From Edolisoma coerulescens (taxonomy: Eukaryota > Chordata > Aves > Passeriformes > Campephagidae), in NCBI GenBank assembly GCA_013397115.1, contig VWZW01001380.1, positions 131,167 through 195,166 on the forward strand: 64,000 bases of DNA. Reading direction: 5' to 3'. Of the stretch, positions 1 to 14,500 are shown piece after piece (within the stretch, counting starts at the first letter, position 1; each line of letters opens with the position of its first letter). A model generated the notes under the pieces. It had not been told where the DNA came from, did not search any database, and was given only the letters and a program-made list of their open reading frames with translations. The translations under genes were made by a program, and so were the position numbers.

Positions 1-66
1 TTCCCTTCCCTTCCCTTCCCTTCCCCTTTCCTTCCCCTTTCCTTCCCCTTTCCTTTTTTCCTTTCC
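1..66 (+). repeat. Homopyrimidine microsatellite, (TTCCC)n and variants
   Basis: Pure C/T from the window edge to base 66, starting as four ttccc units and degenerating to cctttccttcc units. It continues with rare purines to about 95. It is cut by the left edge, so the full length is unknown. Confidence 0.9.
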
Positions 67-3000
67 ACTTTCACTTCCCCTTTCCGTTTCCTTTGTATTA
101 AACCATATCCTGTTAGGTCCTCTGTTGAGATGAAACTTACTTAGAAATTAAGCTCCGCCTTTTATTTTTTCCCCAGTGATGTTGGTAGGGAGGGTTTTTC
201 AGAGCACCACCCTTATTTGTTCATAAGTTACATCTCAAGCATCCCTTCTCGGCCATATCTTGCCCACTCAGCCCTGACAGAAGTGCGGAGCCGGCTGCAT
301 CTCTGACGCAGCCAAGCAGGAGGCAGCACTACCCGGCTGGCTCTTCTCAAAGGCCTCTCACACGTGGTTTTCCCCAGGAAACCTCCCCTGGCTGTGATGC
401 CATCCTGCAGCGCTGCAGCACGCACAGCCTCAGGTCACCGAGTGTTCAGAGAGCAGAGAGGTTTATCAGTGCGAGGACTGAGAGCGGGGAGCGGATGTGG
501 GACAGTGCGGTCGCGTTCGTAGGAGCGGGGGTTTCGGCAGGTGGATTCCTGCTACACAAACAGCCTTTCCATTTCGCACTGTTGGTCAGAGCATGGTGCT
601 GATTATCAAGCCAGGCTGTGGGTTTGATTCCTGTATGAGCCACTCGTTGGCCGCGTGTCCAGCTGGGAACTTCAGGCCCTATTTCAGAGTAAATAATGAG
701 TTGATAAGATTCAACAGAAGATGGGGGCACACCTAGATGTTACTGTTTTTTGGAATGAGTTGTAATTCCTGCAATTTTGTGTTAAGCTGCTCTGCTCTTA
801 ACTGCTTCTTACTCTCAGTATGAGCTCCATGTTTTAGCTATTCTTGCCGGTGGCAGAGGAAGGTAGGAAGGAAATTCCATAAAATACTTTGTAACACAGA
901 AGCCCACTTACCAATGAAGTGTTTGCACGGGGAGGTTAGGAGCAGAGGTCTGTCATTTAATGCTTCTCAGCCTTTGAGTCTATAAGGAGCCCTGAGGACA
1001 GTGCTCTCAGAGAGGTTGTGCCAGGTGCCTCTGGCCCAGCTGCTGCTGTCTTCATCCTGCAGACCCATCCCAACAGGATGGACTGGCATGATCCAACAGC
1101 ACCTGTTGTGTTGTCCAGTGCAGCCCAGTATAGTCTGGGCCCAAGATTCATCAGAGGAGATACTCAATCAATGGAAAGACAATCTGAAAATCCAGAACCA
1201 CAGTTCTGTTGGTTAAGCCAAACTGGCATCTTTTTGTATATTGAGGTGCTTCTTGGATGAGAAATGTGAAAGTCTTTCACAACCACCTGACTCTGTGCTT
1301 AGACTGTAAGTATGACAGAGCTGGGCATTTTTGACAAAATTTCAAGCAAGACAACCCTCTCTAGTTCATTTGCACAAATGGCTGTAGGCAGCCTGTTCCT
1401 GTAGCAAACTGGCCAGATCCATGGAGTCCTAACTACTGCATTCCTCAGTATCTTACATGTATTGATTGCTTTGCTGGGATATTATTCAATTTATGTTCAA
1501 ATGTTATTGCCCGGAAATTATTTGGTCAGGTGTTCGGTGGTATGATTTTATGGCAGGAAATCTTGATTCATAGATCTATTCTGAAAATGGTTTCAGGACC
1601 ATTCTAAGCTCATTTGGGGCTGCTGCTGCACCTTTTGCTCTCTCTCCTCACATCCACCTCATACAGTCCCTTCATATCCCTTTTACAGGGCTGGCAGTTG
1701 AGCAGCCGGTATGGCCTTTTGTTTCTTTTTGTGAGGTTGGTTTTGAGTTGGGTCAGCTCCTCTTGCTCACCAGTTTACCTGAGTGTGCATGCTGGTGTAC
1801 ACTCACTGTCAAATGCGAGGAAGGGGGCAGGATGGAGTGACTGGGAGCATGCAAAGATGCATGTTTGTTCCTTTATAGTTATGGAGTGGATAAATTGATC
1901 AAGAAACTTCATCCAAAAAGCTGATATTGCGAATCCCCATCAGATAGGAAACTGAATTTCCTGTTAATTTAGAATATTTTTCTGGTTGATTTGCTTTGGA
2001 TCTGATACACCCAGCATTTTTCTAGTCCACCTCGCAACAAAGGCTGGGAGACTGTTAGGCAGTGTTAGTGCTTCACTTTGGAAACACGCAAGTATGACAT
2101 CTCTTCCAGGGCTTTCTGACCACAATTTCCCTCTTTCTACGAGATGACCCCCCAAATCTTGCATGTGGTTTTGGTGTTCTCAGTGAGTGGTCAATGTGGC
2201 CTTGACAGAGATCACTTACAAGCACAGCAATGTGTGTATTGAAGTGATCAGAGTGCAGTGGCAGGAGTTACAGTGTTATTCATGTTTCATCTTCATTGAG
2301 GTCTATTACTACTGAATAATAAGCTGAAAATTGCAAGGCATCGGTGGTTTTGTATTCAGGTGAGACATGCCATATAAGCAGCATAATCCCTGCTTTCTGA
2401 ATTAAATTCTCATGAGACAGTAAGCTCTCCTACAGTTTATATTCAGATGGAATTAACTTCATGAATGACCAGTTCCAGGATTTGGAGTCTGAGGTATCAT
2501 TTTTGTGACTTTAATGAAAGAGAGTCAAATTTAAGAATAAGGGGTGGTCTCAGCTATCATGCATTCATGGAGCACTTCTGTACACATGCAGAATAGTCTC
2601 CAAGCATGTACACAGTCCAGACGCACTCTTTGTCCTCTCAACATGCACATAAAGTTTGCTTTACATGCTGAGGAAACCTGTGGAGCATCTGGGATCACTT
2701 CTGCACACCAGCAGCCAGCTGTCACTTTGCATATTCCCATCCTGGAGTGTGCAACCTGTGTGCCTGAAGGTGTTTGTACCCTTAAATTACAAGTTCCAAC
2801 TGTAGATTTGGATATTTTTTAAATCTAAGAATCCTTTAGATTCAGTGTATCTTAATATCTAGGTCGGTGTTACTGATCTAACAAGGACTGGGGACCTTCA
2901 TAAATCAGTCTGTGCATCACTCTGAACATGAGAATAAGTGTATCACTGAATCATCAGGTTGTGTGGGTAGAGCAGGACAGCACTTCTGCCCTGGGTAAAG

Positions 3001-3280
3001 AATTAGAAGCTATTTTCAGAATGAGAATATTGTGCCAGAGCCCTATTCTAAATCAGCAATAGCAAAGTTGTGCTGACATTAGGTCTGGGAATTGCTAAAT
3101 TTAGGTGTGGACTGGTGTCAAAAATACTAGTAGCTCAGGGAGTGCTACTAAAAGCTTTGGTGTCCAAGTGCTTATTGTAATCATCAGAGCTGTGTATGGC
3201 AGGAGAGAACTAAGTTTCCCAATTTTATTAGCTATTGGCCAAAGATGCAGAGCTTCTACAGCAGGCAGAGATAAATATTA

Positions 3281-3643
3281 GAATCATAGATTAGTGTGGG
3301 TTGGAATGGACCCAAAAATCTTGTAGTGCAACTCGCCTACCATGGCCAGGGAACCTTTCACTAGATCAGGTTGCTCAGAGCCCCATCCAGCCTGGCCTTG
3401 AGCACTTACAGGGATGAGTAATCCACAGCTTCTCTGGGCAACCTGTTCCAGTGCCTCACCACCCTCACAGTAAAGAATTTCTCCGTGATATCTAATCTAA
3501 GTCTGCCTTCAGCCAGTTTAAAATCATTGCCCCCTATACTGTTGCTACAGGCTTTGGTAAATGTATCTTATAAGACCCCTTTATATTTTGAAAGGCCATG
3601 AAAAGGTCTTCCTGGAGCCTTTTCTTTTCCAGACTGGACAATG
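3281..3643 (-). mobile_element. CR1 LINE 3' fragment
   Basis: The + strand follows reverse-complemented CR1: gaatcataga then gggttggaatggaccc, catccagcctggccttgagc, cttctctgggcaacctgttc, cctcaccaccctcacagtaa and ggagccttttcttttccag. About 360 bases, diverged and non-coding. Confidence 0.9.
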
Positions 3644-5547
3644 ATTTTCCTCCTTTATATGGCATAAGTAAGATCCATTGCAAAAGTTTCCGTTCAGTGT
3701 GTAAATGGAACATATAATGAATTTCATAAAATAGTGTAATATATGACTTCTATTAAAACTGAAAGAAGGTGATTTTGGTGACTGTTACAGTGGAACCCAC
3801 ACAGCACATCTTTCCAATCTAATTTCCAGGCTCATAAAAACTGCCAGCTGGTAGAGGGGACAAACTTGGAGCCTACATTTTAAAAGACAAGCCATGTTCT
3901 TGACTTTATCACTAGGCACAGAGAGCTGTTTTCTTTCACCAGACTTAATGAAAGTTCAGTCAGCAGGAGAAATTTCAAGAAGCCACAAGCCATTTCTTGT
4001 TTGCCATCATCTCTTTCAACTTTTACAAAATCTTTGTTTTCAGAGGAGTTTCCCTGTTGGGCAGATTGGGTCCAGCACTTACAAGTCTAATTACAGCCTA
4101 AAGGGTTGGGAAGATCTTTGAAGTGAGGTGTATGCTGCCATGTAGGGAGATCTGGCTGCTGATAGAAATCTGTGTAGAATAGCAAGGGGAGATGTATTCC
4201 TACTATAGTTCCAAATATTTCTGGGAACTGGGAAAATTATTATGAACTGGAGAAAAACAAATAATTATTGTTACAATATAGTAGTTTACTGAGTGTTCTG
4301 GAGGCTTCCTGAAGTCCTTGTGTCCTTGCTTCCAAAGAATCTGGGAGGTAGAGAAAAGCTGAAAAAAGCACTCTCAGTATGTTTTCTTACAAAATTTGAA
4401 CTTAATCGAATATCAAAGAGCATTAAGCAGCCACTTCTGCTATTATATCTCATACCTGCTTGCTATTGGATACTAAGGTTATTTTAATGCTCTTCAGAAA
4501 TTCCAGGAATTCCTCAACTTGTTTTCGGTGCAGTTGTTCTGCTGCCTGTTGGCTCTGGGCAGGCTCCTGGAATGCAGCTGGCCACATGCACATCCTGGAT
4601 GGTTGGTTTGGTTTAGCACGTGGGGTGATTAGGATCAGAGGTATCTTCTGTCTTGTCCCCTGTCACAGAAGTGTGTGTGCTCCACTTGAAAAGCACTGAG
4701 AATTTCTGCAGGCACGTAGTCAATGGGCAGCAAGCTCCCTCCTCTTCCTCTGCCTACCCAGGACAGGACTAAAGGTCTTCTCCCTCCCACCCCCTGATCC
4801 AGCTCAGGGTTTACAGAGCACATGCAAAGAAAGACAGCTCTGTGTTGGCCTAGGACTGGATGCATCTTCTCTGAAGAAGCACATGTGGACTTGAAGTTCT
4901 ATATGCTTGTTTCTCCCCTAATTGTAGCTTGTTTCCCTCTCCATAAAACCCTGACTTTGCTCTGACATGGCAGGCTGACAGTCCTTGGCCTTTATGTATT
5001 TGCATGAAGGACACCTCAAAATCCCAGGTACCACAGGCACGAGTCAAGGAGCAGATGAAATTAGCCCTGTTATCAGTTCCAAGCTGATGGATGGGGAAGG
5101 AGAAAGAGAGGCACTGGTGAGATTTTGCACCACCTCAGTTCAGGTGGTGCTGCTTCCTCTGTAAAGGGCAGTACAGTGACAGTCTCCAGGCTGGGAAACC
5201 ACTGAAACAAACCGGGAGCAATCACACCTCTCAGAGTGTAAAATTCTCCAGATAGCTGCCAAAGCCTTCCCTTTGCACATTCACACCAGTTTCAATGGAA
5301 TCTGCTTTTAAACTCCGTAGTTAAAAACATGCAGCTCCTGTGTGTCAATTAGCTCATGAAGGAGTGCTGAGCGCTTCACATTGTTATTTACAACAGCACA
5401 AAGAGCACGTCATGTTGCCTAATCAGATGTCAGTGACTTGCACCCACACTGAGCTGATCTAAATAATTGCACGGTTTGCAGGACAGCAGCAGACAGGACA
5501 GAGCAGATGGGAGATCACTCAGTCCCATGGAGTGAGTGGTTCAATGG

Positions 5548-5588
5548 AGCAGTGATTTATCAATTGCACTGTGCAATAAATCACTGCT
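5548..5588. repeat. 13-bp perfect inverted repeat with structured loop
   Basis: agcagtgatttat at 5548-5560 and its exact reverse complement at 5576-5588. The 15-base spacer itself contains tgcac/gtgca. As DNA or RNA it could form a hairpin. No TIR-type transposon boundaries or target duplications were seen around it. Confidence 0.8.
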
Positions 5589-7174
5589 GACTTCCTGCAT
5601 TTAACAAGCTGATTATTGACTGGGAATATAATAACTAGGTTTGGAAGATTTGTGACATAATCGTGTTTAGCATTCTGTATTTACTTCTGAAAATTCATGT
5701 GGATTTTTTCATCCAGCAGGAACATTCTTCCCTCATATGAGTCTAGAAAGGCATTCTGTATTACATAGTATGACCTGTCTGTCCAGCAGCTCCTCTTGCA
5801 GACTCTGCCAAGTTCCTGTGCATATGCAGGTTATTCAATACACTGTTGCTGATCTTTCTCTGTAGCCTCTAGTTGGAAGACACTGATGCTTTATTTGCAT
5901 TTCTAGTTATTACAAGCCTGTCTTCAAATACTGTTCCCTGGTTAATAGCCATGTTGGACAAACTAGCATGGACAGTCTTGCCTTTATGGCATCTGACCTG
6001 CATTTAGAGCTAAACAGTGGGACTGAGTGTGCTCTTCTTGGTAAAAGTGCCCAGGTTCTGTTTGTCTGTGCTGGCTCCCCCAGTATTCTGTCAGGCCAGA
6101 CTTCCTGTGTGGGCAGAGGACACCCAGAGCTCCAACCTCTGTAACAGCTCTGCCTGGTGCAGTGCTCTTATCTCTTCCAGCCGGCGTTGCAGCTGCGCCC
6201 AGCCCCAGCTCTAACTACAGACACTGGAGTGGCAAACAAGGCATTTCCCACGTAGGCAAGGCTTGTGTAAGACCTGCAACAGCCACTTGAGGCTGATAAA
6301 CCAAGCTCCCTATTCTTCTGGGGAGCAAAGGAGAGGAATGGCAGTCCTGGATGAGCCCAGAAATCTCTGTCCCGTTGTATTATCATGGACACTTGCCATT
6401 ACCAGATGCTTAGAGAAAAAAGTAAGAAACCCAAATGCTGGGTAATATCCTTCCAGTTTCATGCAATCTGCAATTGTAAGAGTTTCCCTCCGAGTTTCCT
6501 ACTGAGTAAAGTGGCTCTCTGAACACATTCTCCAGCTGGAGTCTCTCCAACAGTTCTCTAAAGTTTCTTTCTAAATTTGGAATACCTACCAAGAGTATCT
6601 CTTCCACTTTCTCTAAGTTTACCATTAAATTCTGCAAGCAGTGTTTCAGGGTGTGGCAGGCAGGGTTGCCCAAAGTATAGCTTAGTAAATGGATGTGGAT
6701 GCTGCTGAGAACTGTGATTCCCAGTCCCTGCTGGGTGGAGTGTGGTAGCTGCAGATGGCAGGATCCTTGCCTGCCCCGCTGCCCCAGATTACTGTGGCTG
6801 AGGAAGTGTGACACACAAAAAAGGGATGTTTGTCCTCAGCCATGGCAGTTCATGACTTACTGATGTAAATGTGCCAAGAAGAGATTAACTAAAGCATAAT
6901 ATGTGTTCCAGTTACTCTCGTAAACTCCATTTGAGCTTGATAGAATTTTCTCTCCCTGTTCCATTGCCATTGTCACATAACTAACACATGGGTTTATTTC
7001 CCCCAGGCCCCAAAGAATACTGGTTCTTGAGGATATTTAAGAGCAGGGCCCAAGATCTGCCAGAGTTTGGGCTGGAGGACCATAGGTTATAAGTCTGGCA
7101 CAATGCTGTGTCCTCTTACAGGAGGAAGCACATTTTGCAGGGTAGAGTTGCCTTAGGGTCATATCTCAGACTGA

Positions 7175-7357
7175 AATCATAGAACCATAGAATCATTTCA
7201 GTTGGAAAGGACCTTTAAGATCATCAAGTCCAACTGTTACCCCAGCACTGCCAAGGCCACCACTAAACCATGTCCCCAGGTTCCACATCTACACGACTTT
7301 TAAATACCTCCAGGGATGGTGACTCCACCACTTTCCTGGGCAGCCTGTTCCAGTGCT
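7175..7357 (-). mobile_element. CR1 LINE 3' fragment
   Basis: The + strand reads aatcatagaaccatagaatc, then ttggaaaggacctttaagat and gatggtgactccaccacttt, then ctgggcagcctgttccagtg. On the minus strand the frame reads HWNRLPRKVVESPSLEVFK, the C-terminal end of CR1 reverse transcriptase, followed by the CR1 3' tail. Confidence 0.92.
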
Positions 7358-8510
7358 TGAAATACAGACCCTCAAAGGATGAGGCATCATCACCAAATCT
7401 ATCCTCTCCCTTCCAAGAGCCACATGAACTTTCCTGGGCAGCCGTCTCCAACATAAACTCAGACCTGTCTGTAAAATCAGTTATTATTAATTTTACAAAT
7501 AAAACTAAGTCTTCGTTCTACCCAAATGGCCTTACAAAATCTTGCAGAACGAAGCTATCAAAGGCAGACCTGCCATGAGAATCAAAACCGCTGAAGCTCT
7601 TCTCCTCCTGAAGAAGTTGGCCCTTCAGGATAGAATTTGTGTTGCCATTTGCATGAAGTAAACAATATTTCTGTGTTCAGCTTTTGCATCCCAATCGAAA
7701 ATGGCTCTGTATGGCACAAAATGTCCTTGCAGGGACAGGAAGGGGATGAGTGAGTACTACAGGCATGAGACATGTAAGTCACAGCATTATCACAGGTGCT
7801 CTGGAGTAAGAGGTTAGGGTGGTGTAGGAATCTGTATGGAGCAGAGTCACGTGTGCCTAAATCCTTCTCTGTCCCACCAAGACAGCCACCAGCGAGGATA
7901 CCCACCTGAGATTACAGAGAATTTTGGAGAGAGGCTGTGGGCATGGTTTGGGTTTAGGTTTACTTAGAGCCTGAGCTCTAGTAGTCAACATGAATTCTCA
8001 GTACAAATAGTGTCCGTTAAGTTTCCTTTAACCTACTTCTGGGTTTTATATTGTTGGTCTTGTCTGTCTGAAAGTTTCGGGGTTTTACCACTGTAACTTT
8101 TGCTGTTATTAAAAAAGTACTTTACCATCCTGTGTGGGAAAATCCACAGCATTTTCAGCCCTTATCAGATTTCTTGCTCAATGAGGTCAACTGGTATTTG
8201 GATATTGTTATAGTGTGTCTACAAAGGAACGGAAAAAGCAGACAGCATCTGAAAGTAGTTGCTGTCTTAAAAGTCAGGATGGGCATAGAAAAAAAACTGT
8301 TAAATATTTTTTTTCAGAAGTCAGAAACTATTGCATATCTTGAGATTTCTTTACTTGCTCTATTTTCAACTTTTATGAAAAAGGCAGGAAGAAATTACTG
8401 CCGGGACACAAAACCCCCCTGAATTTCCCACATGGGTAGGACATGCAAAATCTAAAGTGCTTAATTCAAGAGGTCTTATCTTTTGAATATCAGCTGTGGC
8501 TGATACACAT

Positions 8511-8535
8511 ATATATATCTCACTGAGATATATAT
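8511..8535. repeat. 11-bp AT-rich inverted repeat, 3-base loop
   Basis: atatatatctc at 8511-8521 and gagatatatat at 8525-8535 form a perfect hairpin with loop act. It is probably a by-product of a TA-rich run. Confidence 0.8.
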
Positions 8536-11500
8536 GACTGATATGTATTCATAATGTATGTTCTAATAATTACTAGCTAGAAACAAGCATGAGGGTAAAT
8601 TTCAGTGTTAGTATATTAATTACCTTTACTAAACTTTTGTACATATATGCATATATTTGCATTTTTACATTTTAAAAAGCAGTGAGCTTCTTTTGTTGGC
8701 TGGTAAACTTGAGTACCCATACTGGCTTCACTTCCGCAGATCAAATCTATTCTTAAGCAAGTGTAGTGAAGAATTATGTCTTCCTCCTCTGTCCTCACTT
8801 TAAATCCTTTATGCAATATGCTTTGTTGCTGGACTAGATCTGCCTGGCCCTAAGAAATCATCGCGTTTTCTTTTGACTGGGTCGTGTTTCTAAAGAAGAA
8901 TATTGAAATTTGAGTAATCGAGTTAATTCTGTGGCCTGCATGTAAATACTCATGATCTCAAGCAAACGAAGTGTGCTAAGAAATTACATGGAAGTCTGCA
9001 GTTTGGGAGCAGCCTGTTAACTTGCAGTGTCTCAGTTACATCAGATGTTTCACAAGCATGTGTGTGTAGTAGTTTCTATGGATCTCGATCTACTACCAAC
9101 CTACTACAGTCTGCTAGAATATGACCCAAGTCTAATAACTTCTAGCAGTTGCATTGTTTTTATATATAAATTATTCACCTGCTTTTAGCTAATTGATTAC
9201 TCAATGCTGAGATATCACAGAGCTAAATATATCTTTATCACTAAACAGAAACAGTGCAGCTGCAAGATTAAGACCAAAAATCACAAGGGGGGCCTGATGG
9301 GTACTTCAGAAAGATGGGTAGTTGACCAATATGTACACAGCTACGTGGTCTGTTATTTTGGCCCCCAGTAAGGACCAGTCTGCAGCATCCACATTGTCTA
9401 AAGCTAGCTCAGATTTGGCTTCAGAGATGCATCTTTTCAGTGTAGATGCCCAGTGGAGATGAGAAACAACTCCTGCATGACTTTTAGTCCTCTATTCATA
9501 TTATTCCTTTCTGTAGGTGACTTAATTAATTTACCTCTCCATTAACAACTATGCTCTGGTTCCTATAATGTAGGCCAACTAATTAAGATATATAAAAATA
9601 TTTCCCCAAGGTCATTTGTTTTGGGAACAATGAATGTGGGACAATTCCTTTTATGTGAAGAGTTCAGATCATTTCAGAAGAAGCAAAATATTATAAATGG
9701 TGACTTTGGTGGTGAAATATATTTCTAACAAAGATGCAGTCCTTCTGTTCAGAAGAACTTCCATAATAGCTGGAGCAAATCCATTTGACATAGCAGCAGG
9801 CAATTACAATAACTTCAGTAAAGGGCTCTAATTTTGAGATGAGGTGGCATGTACTACTTAAGTCCCTTATGCTTCTCAAAGTTAGTTAGTTGGGTTTTGT
9901 TTGCAGCCATGAAATGTACTTTAAGAACAATCGTTCTTTCAAGGCATTGCTCTCACTGGAAAAAAAAAAAAAAGGAGTACACGGCAGAGAAATCAGAACT
10001 GTTTTCTGTATCAAGTAACAAATACTGTATCAAATAAGAACGAGTTCTGTTGAAACACGGGTCCTTACGTCCAGAACGATCTTTCATTGCACTTTAGGAG
10101 GTGAAGTACAGCAATTGACTCATTACTCAAAGTTCATTTGAGCTGTTGCACAACCTCAGCTGAGAATACTTTTAGGCTGAAAAAGGACTTTTTAGCATTG
10201 TGAGAAACAAACAAACAAAAATTCCTCTTAAATGCAATTATATAGGTGGAATGGAAGTTTCTTCTGCTCCGCTACTGACATGCTGTCATTTCTTTTCATT
10301 CCATATCACCGAGAAAATTTTGAGATTTTACAATTGGACCAGTCTTAGAATTTCATATAGTGATGTCTAATTCAAAACTGGATGTGATCTTTATTGCTGA
10401 TTCTGTTTGTACTGGAATAGTGAAATTTTTAATCATTTACTACCTACAAAGAAGATACCATTGCAAAAAAATATAGCTTTGTTAAATTCTATTTACATTC
10501 AGAAATAGAAATTTCACAACACCTAAAACTAGCCAGAGTGCTGGACCAGGGAGGTTTTTACCACTGTGTTCATTTTTGCAAGCCAGAAAATTATTCACTC
10601 TGACTTCCCTTAAGTCCAAGTCTATCCAATGTTGATGTTTATTCTATGTTTCCATTACACTGCACACAGGTTCTTTCAGTCCTTACTATTGTGTTTGAAG
10701 CCTCGGGTATTAAAAGAGCCAGTATTTTCTATTTAAGTAGCTCTCTATCTATAGTAGATACATTTATAAAAGTGATGTAGGTGTTTTTTTATTAATTTAT
10801 TAAATGAAATATTTTGCTCTTGCATACACATTTTCTGCTGTTCTGGCTGTTGAAAATACTCCTGTTTCATCTACTAGGCACCATTGCAAGACAGGTATGG
10901 AGAACTCATGCACGAGTGCCATTTCTGCTGGTTCCACACCTGTCATGCAGTCAGGTTTTCTGCAACACAATAATTTTGGAGCACCAGTTATGATTTATGC
11001 TGGGGGTTCTTTTCAGAAAAGCTTGCTGGTTTAATTCTAATAGATGGCTTCAAGTCCACTTCTGGGAAAAGACCCCTTATCAGGACAGGCACCTGTGATA
11101 GCAAATCCTGGCACAGAAACAGGATCTGTGAATGGAGGTGAGCCCATGAGTTTGTTAGAGAAACACAGCTATGGAAACAAAAATCCTGAAGCAGTTTATG
11201 TTGCCATCTGAGCAGGATGCACAAATAGTAACTGTATGAGGACAAAGCCATTGAGATTTAGCCAGAGGAGATATTAATAGGTTGTGGTAATCCCTAGATA
11301 ATATTCCTGCTTAGTGTTTCATTGTATTTGATAGGGATTTTTAAGGCAGTACATATCACAGTAGAGAAACCATCTGACACTACCCCTACCAAAATTATTG
11401 TAATGCAGGCTTGCAGAATGATCTGACACGCCTGGGGAGCTTGGCCAACCATTCAGTTATGTTTCTTTTCCTTCTGTTATTAAAGAAAAAGGAAGGAGGA

Positions 11501-14500
11501 AGATTACTTAGATGAAGTGATACATACTGATATGTGTCTGCTTTATGGTCACTGTGGTGAGGACCTTCCTAGAAGTGTGCTCTCAGTTACCAGAAGAAGC
11601 CAGCTCAGATAGATACCTATTGACAAAGTTTTGTTGCAACAAAACAATTGCTAATTGCTATTTGCACAGTCCAAAGTAATATAAATAGCTACCTCTGATT
11701 TAAATACCAGCACAGGCAGGGGCTGATAGAGAAATGCATCTCTAAAAGTTAAGGGTGCTAATTAATACCAGAGTTTACCTCAGTTTCAAGGTTTCACTTA
11801 CAACCTTGGCTAAAACCGAGTATTTTCCCAATGCTTGGTTGTCCATTGCAGCTCCTACATTCTCACCCTTGTTGAAGAGCTTCCTCTGTGAAATAATTTT
11901 TTTTCTTCACTGCAGCATGGCATGACTAACTTGCCACATGTTAGAGATGGCACTATTGACAAAGTAGAAATAGTTTTCTTATTATTTTCTCCTTTCTCAT
12001 CATCCTTATTTTGCTGGCACTGCAGGGCTTCTCAAAGCTGGGAGTGGTGGAAAAAGGCCCAGTGTGTGAGATGTTGGTAGTGCTGCAGGGCCACAGGATA
12101 TCACAGCTGCTGAAGCAAAAAGAACCTGCCCAAATGACACCTCTGTAGAGTCCCACTTGTGGGAAATGTGTTCTTAGTGTAGCCAAGGCCACAGTGTTTC
12201 ATTAGAAACCCAGATCAATCATTCCACGAAATGTGAGCTAGTTCATGCATTTTAATTATGTTCCATACCAAGAAGTTTCCTTTGCTGGAGGAACATCTGA
12301 CAACATCGTATCAGTGAGTCTGTGTGTGACCCCTGCCACAAACACACCCTAACTCTGCCAAGCCATGGTGGCTGCAGAGGCCCTGCCATGCACAGTGCTT
12401 TGCCAGGTCGGTGGTGGCTGAGCTCCCTCTGCTAGGACACGTTTAACTCCCTCCACAGAGGGAAAGCTGGCCTTGACCTCCTGGGCAGTGTTTCACATCA
12501 CTATTTCCATGTCAGGAAAGCTACTGAGTCAGGTATTACTGGGACCAGAATATTCTACCTTTGGCTAACTCTTCTGGTTTGGTGAATCTCTTTGTTTCAT
12601 TGGGGAAGGAGCAAGTATACTCAAGTGGAGTGAAGTTTTACTAGCAACAAGGATGCCTACAGATAGCACCCGAGGGATTTCTCAGATTCTGACCTTTAGG
12701 TCAGATACCTAATCCATTACCATCCCTGCTGAGATGGCCTGTTGGCTTGGGAATGATCCTGGTGAGGCGCTATCCTTGTGAGAACTGCCCATAAACTTCA
12801 GCCAGCTCAGAGTTTTGTTGTGTTTGGACTGCTGCCGTGCAAACCTCAAATTCTTGTAAAATGTCTCTGAAATGAATGAACAATACAGTGTGGAAGTTCT
12901 CCCCTGCCCCTTTACATCACACATCCCAGCTATACTAGAAATGACTTCTAACCTAGTCATACATGTCAGAGGGGAAAAGGGGGTGGGAAAAGCTGCCTGT
13001 GACAATAATCCTGTCAATTGCTGCCTCGTATTTTCATTGAATGTGATACTGGCAGCATGTGTGTGCTGAGTTTCCCTCACTGCCCATGACAGTCATGGAG
13101 CAGCTCCAGTCCTGACACAATCAGCAGTGGAACATTTGGGGGTCTCTCAAAATGGGGACACCTCAGGGGGAGCAGAGAGAGTCACCAGGAGCCCAGAGCC
13201 AGTGCAAGAGTGGCTAACGGGACCTGAGTGTGGCCAGGGGCAGTGGTACAGCCCTCACCCGTTGCCCTGCCTTGTGCTAGACACTGCAGTTTAAGGCGTT
13301 ATGTCGAGATACCTATGAAATCCCAGGTATTTTGTAACAAAATTTGAAACATCAGATGAAGGTAAGGTCCAGTTTTCTCAATATTTATAATGTTTATGTG
13401 TGGTCCATAAAGGAATAATAGCCTATGAGACCTGATAAGTGGTTCCCAGCTAGCCTACAAAACCACATTTCGTTGAAAAAAGACTGGGGAAATCCAAAGG
13501 AAACCAATGAATCTGTTATAGTAGCTTAGTAATGTTTTAGTCAGTGCTTCTGCATTTCAGCTGCCAGCTGAAATATGGCTATTTTATTTTCAAATGCTTG
13601 GCCAAACCATTCAAACGAGGCCTCATCAGAAGTGTGATTGTTTCTTTAACCTCAAAAAGGACATCCTAAAAAATTGTGGAGAATGAGAAAATCCCCTTAT
13701 AGTGGATGCAACAGTACAGATCTCTTGATCTAAAGGGCTAACAGAGTCTGGCTGGTGACATGGCTGTTGTGTGACACACAAAACCAGGTAACCAGACACA
13801 GGCAGTGTGTACAGGGAGATCCTGGCTGAATGCATGTGCTGGTATTGATGCCAAGAGTTGCCTACACTTCACTGGCCTCAGGTAGTGTGCTGCTCATGGC
13901 TGGCCATACTGCAGTTCCTCCAGACATTATTCCCTAGTGTCCTTTTGGGGATGTGTTTTTGCTTGAGGTAGCTGTACTTAAAGACTCTTGAGAAGCACAG
14001 ACCAGGAAAAGAACACCGGGTTCTTGCCCTTTTGTTCTGCTCAAACCTCTGGAGGAGCTTCCCTGAAAACGCTGTTCATAAGAGTATTAAAGACAACACT
14101 TTCTTGATAATATGGGACAGTCGATGCATAAAAAGAAAAAGATGAGAGATATAATGCAATTTTATTTTAAAATCTAATTAGTTATTTGTCCAAAAGGGAA
14201 TTGGTTGCATTCATGTTTCTGTGAAATAAGTCAGGCATCTTCAAGATATATGTCTTCAAGTTACCTAGGAGCATTAAACTAATATTAGAGAAGTCCAAAA
14301 TGTATTATAAATATTTTACCCTAATCTACTTTCATGTTTTCAGACTTCTGACATCATCCTGTTGCCTGCTTTTGCATTATATTAAAGGACAGAAGTCTAG
14401 TCACTGATTTTGTTTGTTTTATAAAAGAAATGAAACAGAAACATTAACCTAGCTTTGAAGTATAGTTTCATTTTATTGAGTATTGTTAGTTATCCTTAGA

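Noticed and set aside
6410..6814. 134-codon minus-strand frame with a Leu/Glu-rich stretch
   Set aside because: It starts with ATG but has no recognisable family, no splice context and no flanking gene signals. Probably chance.
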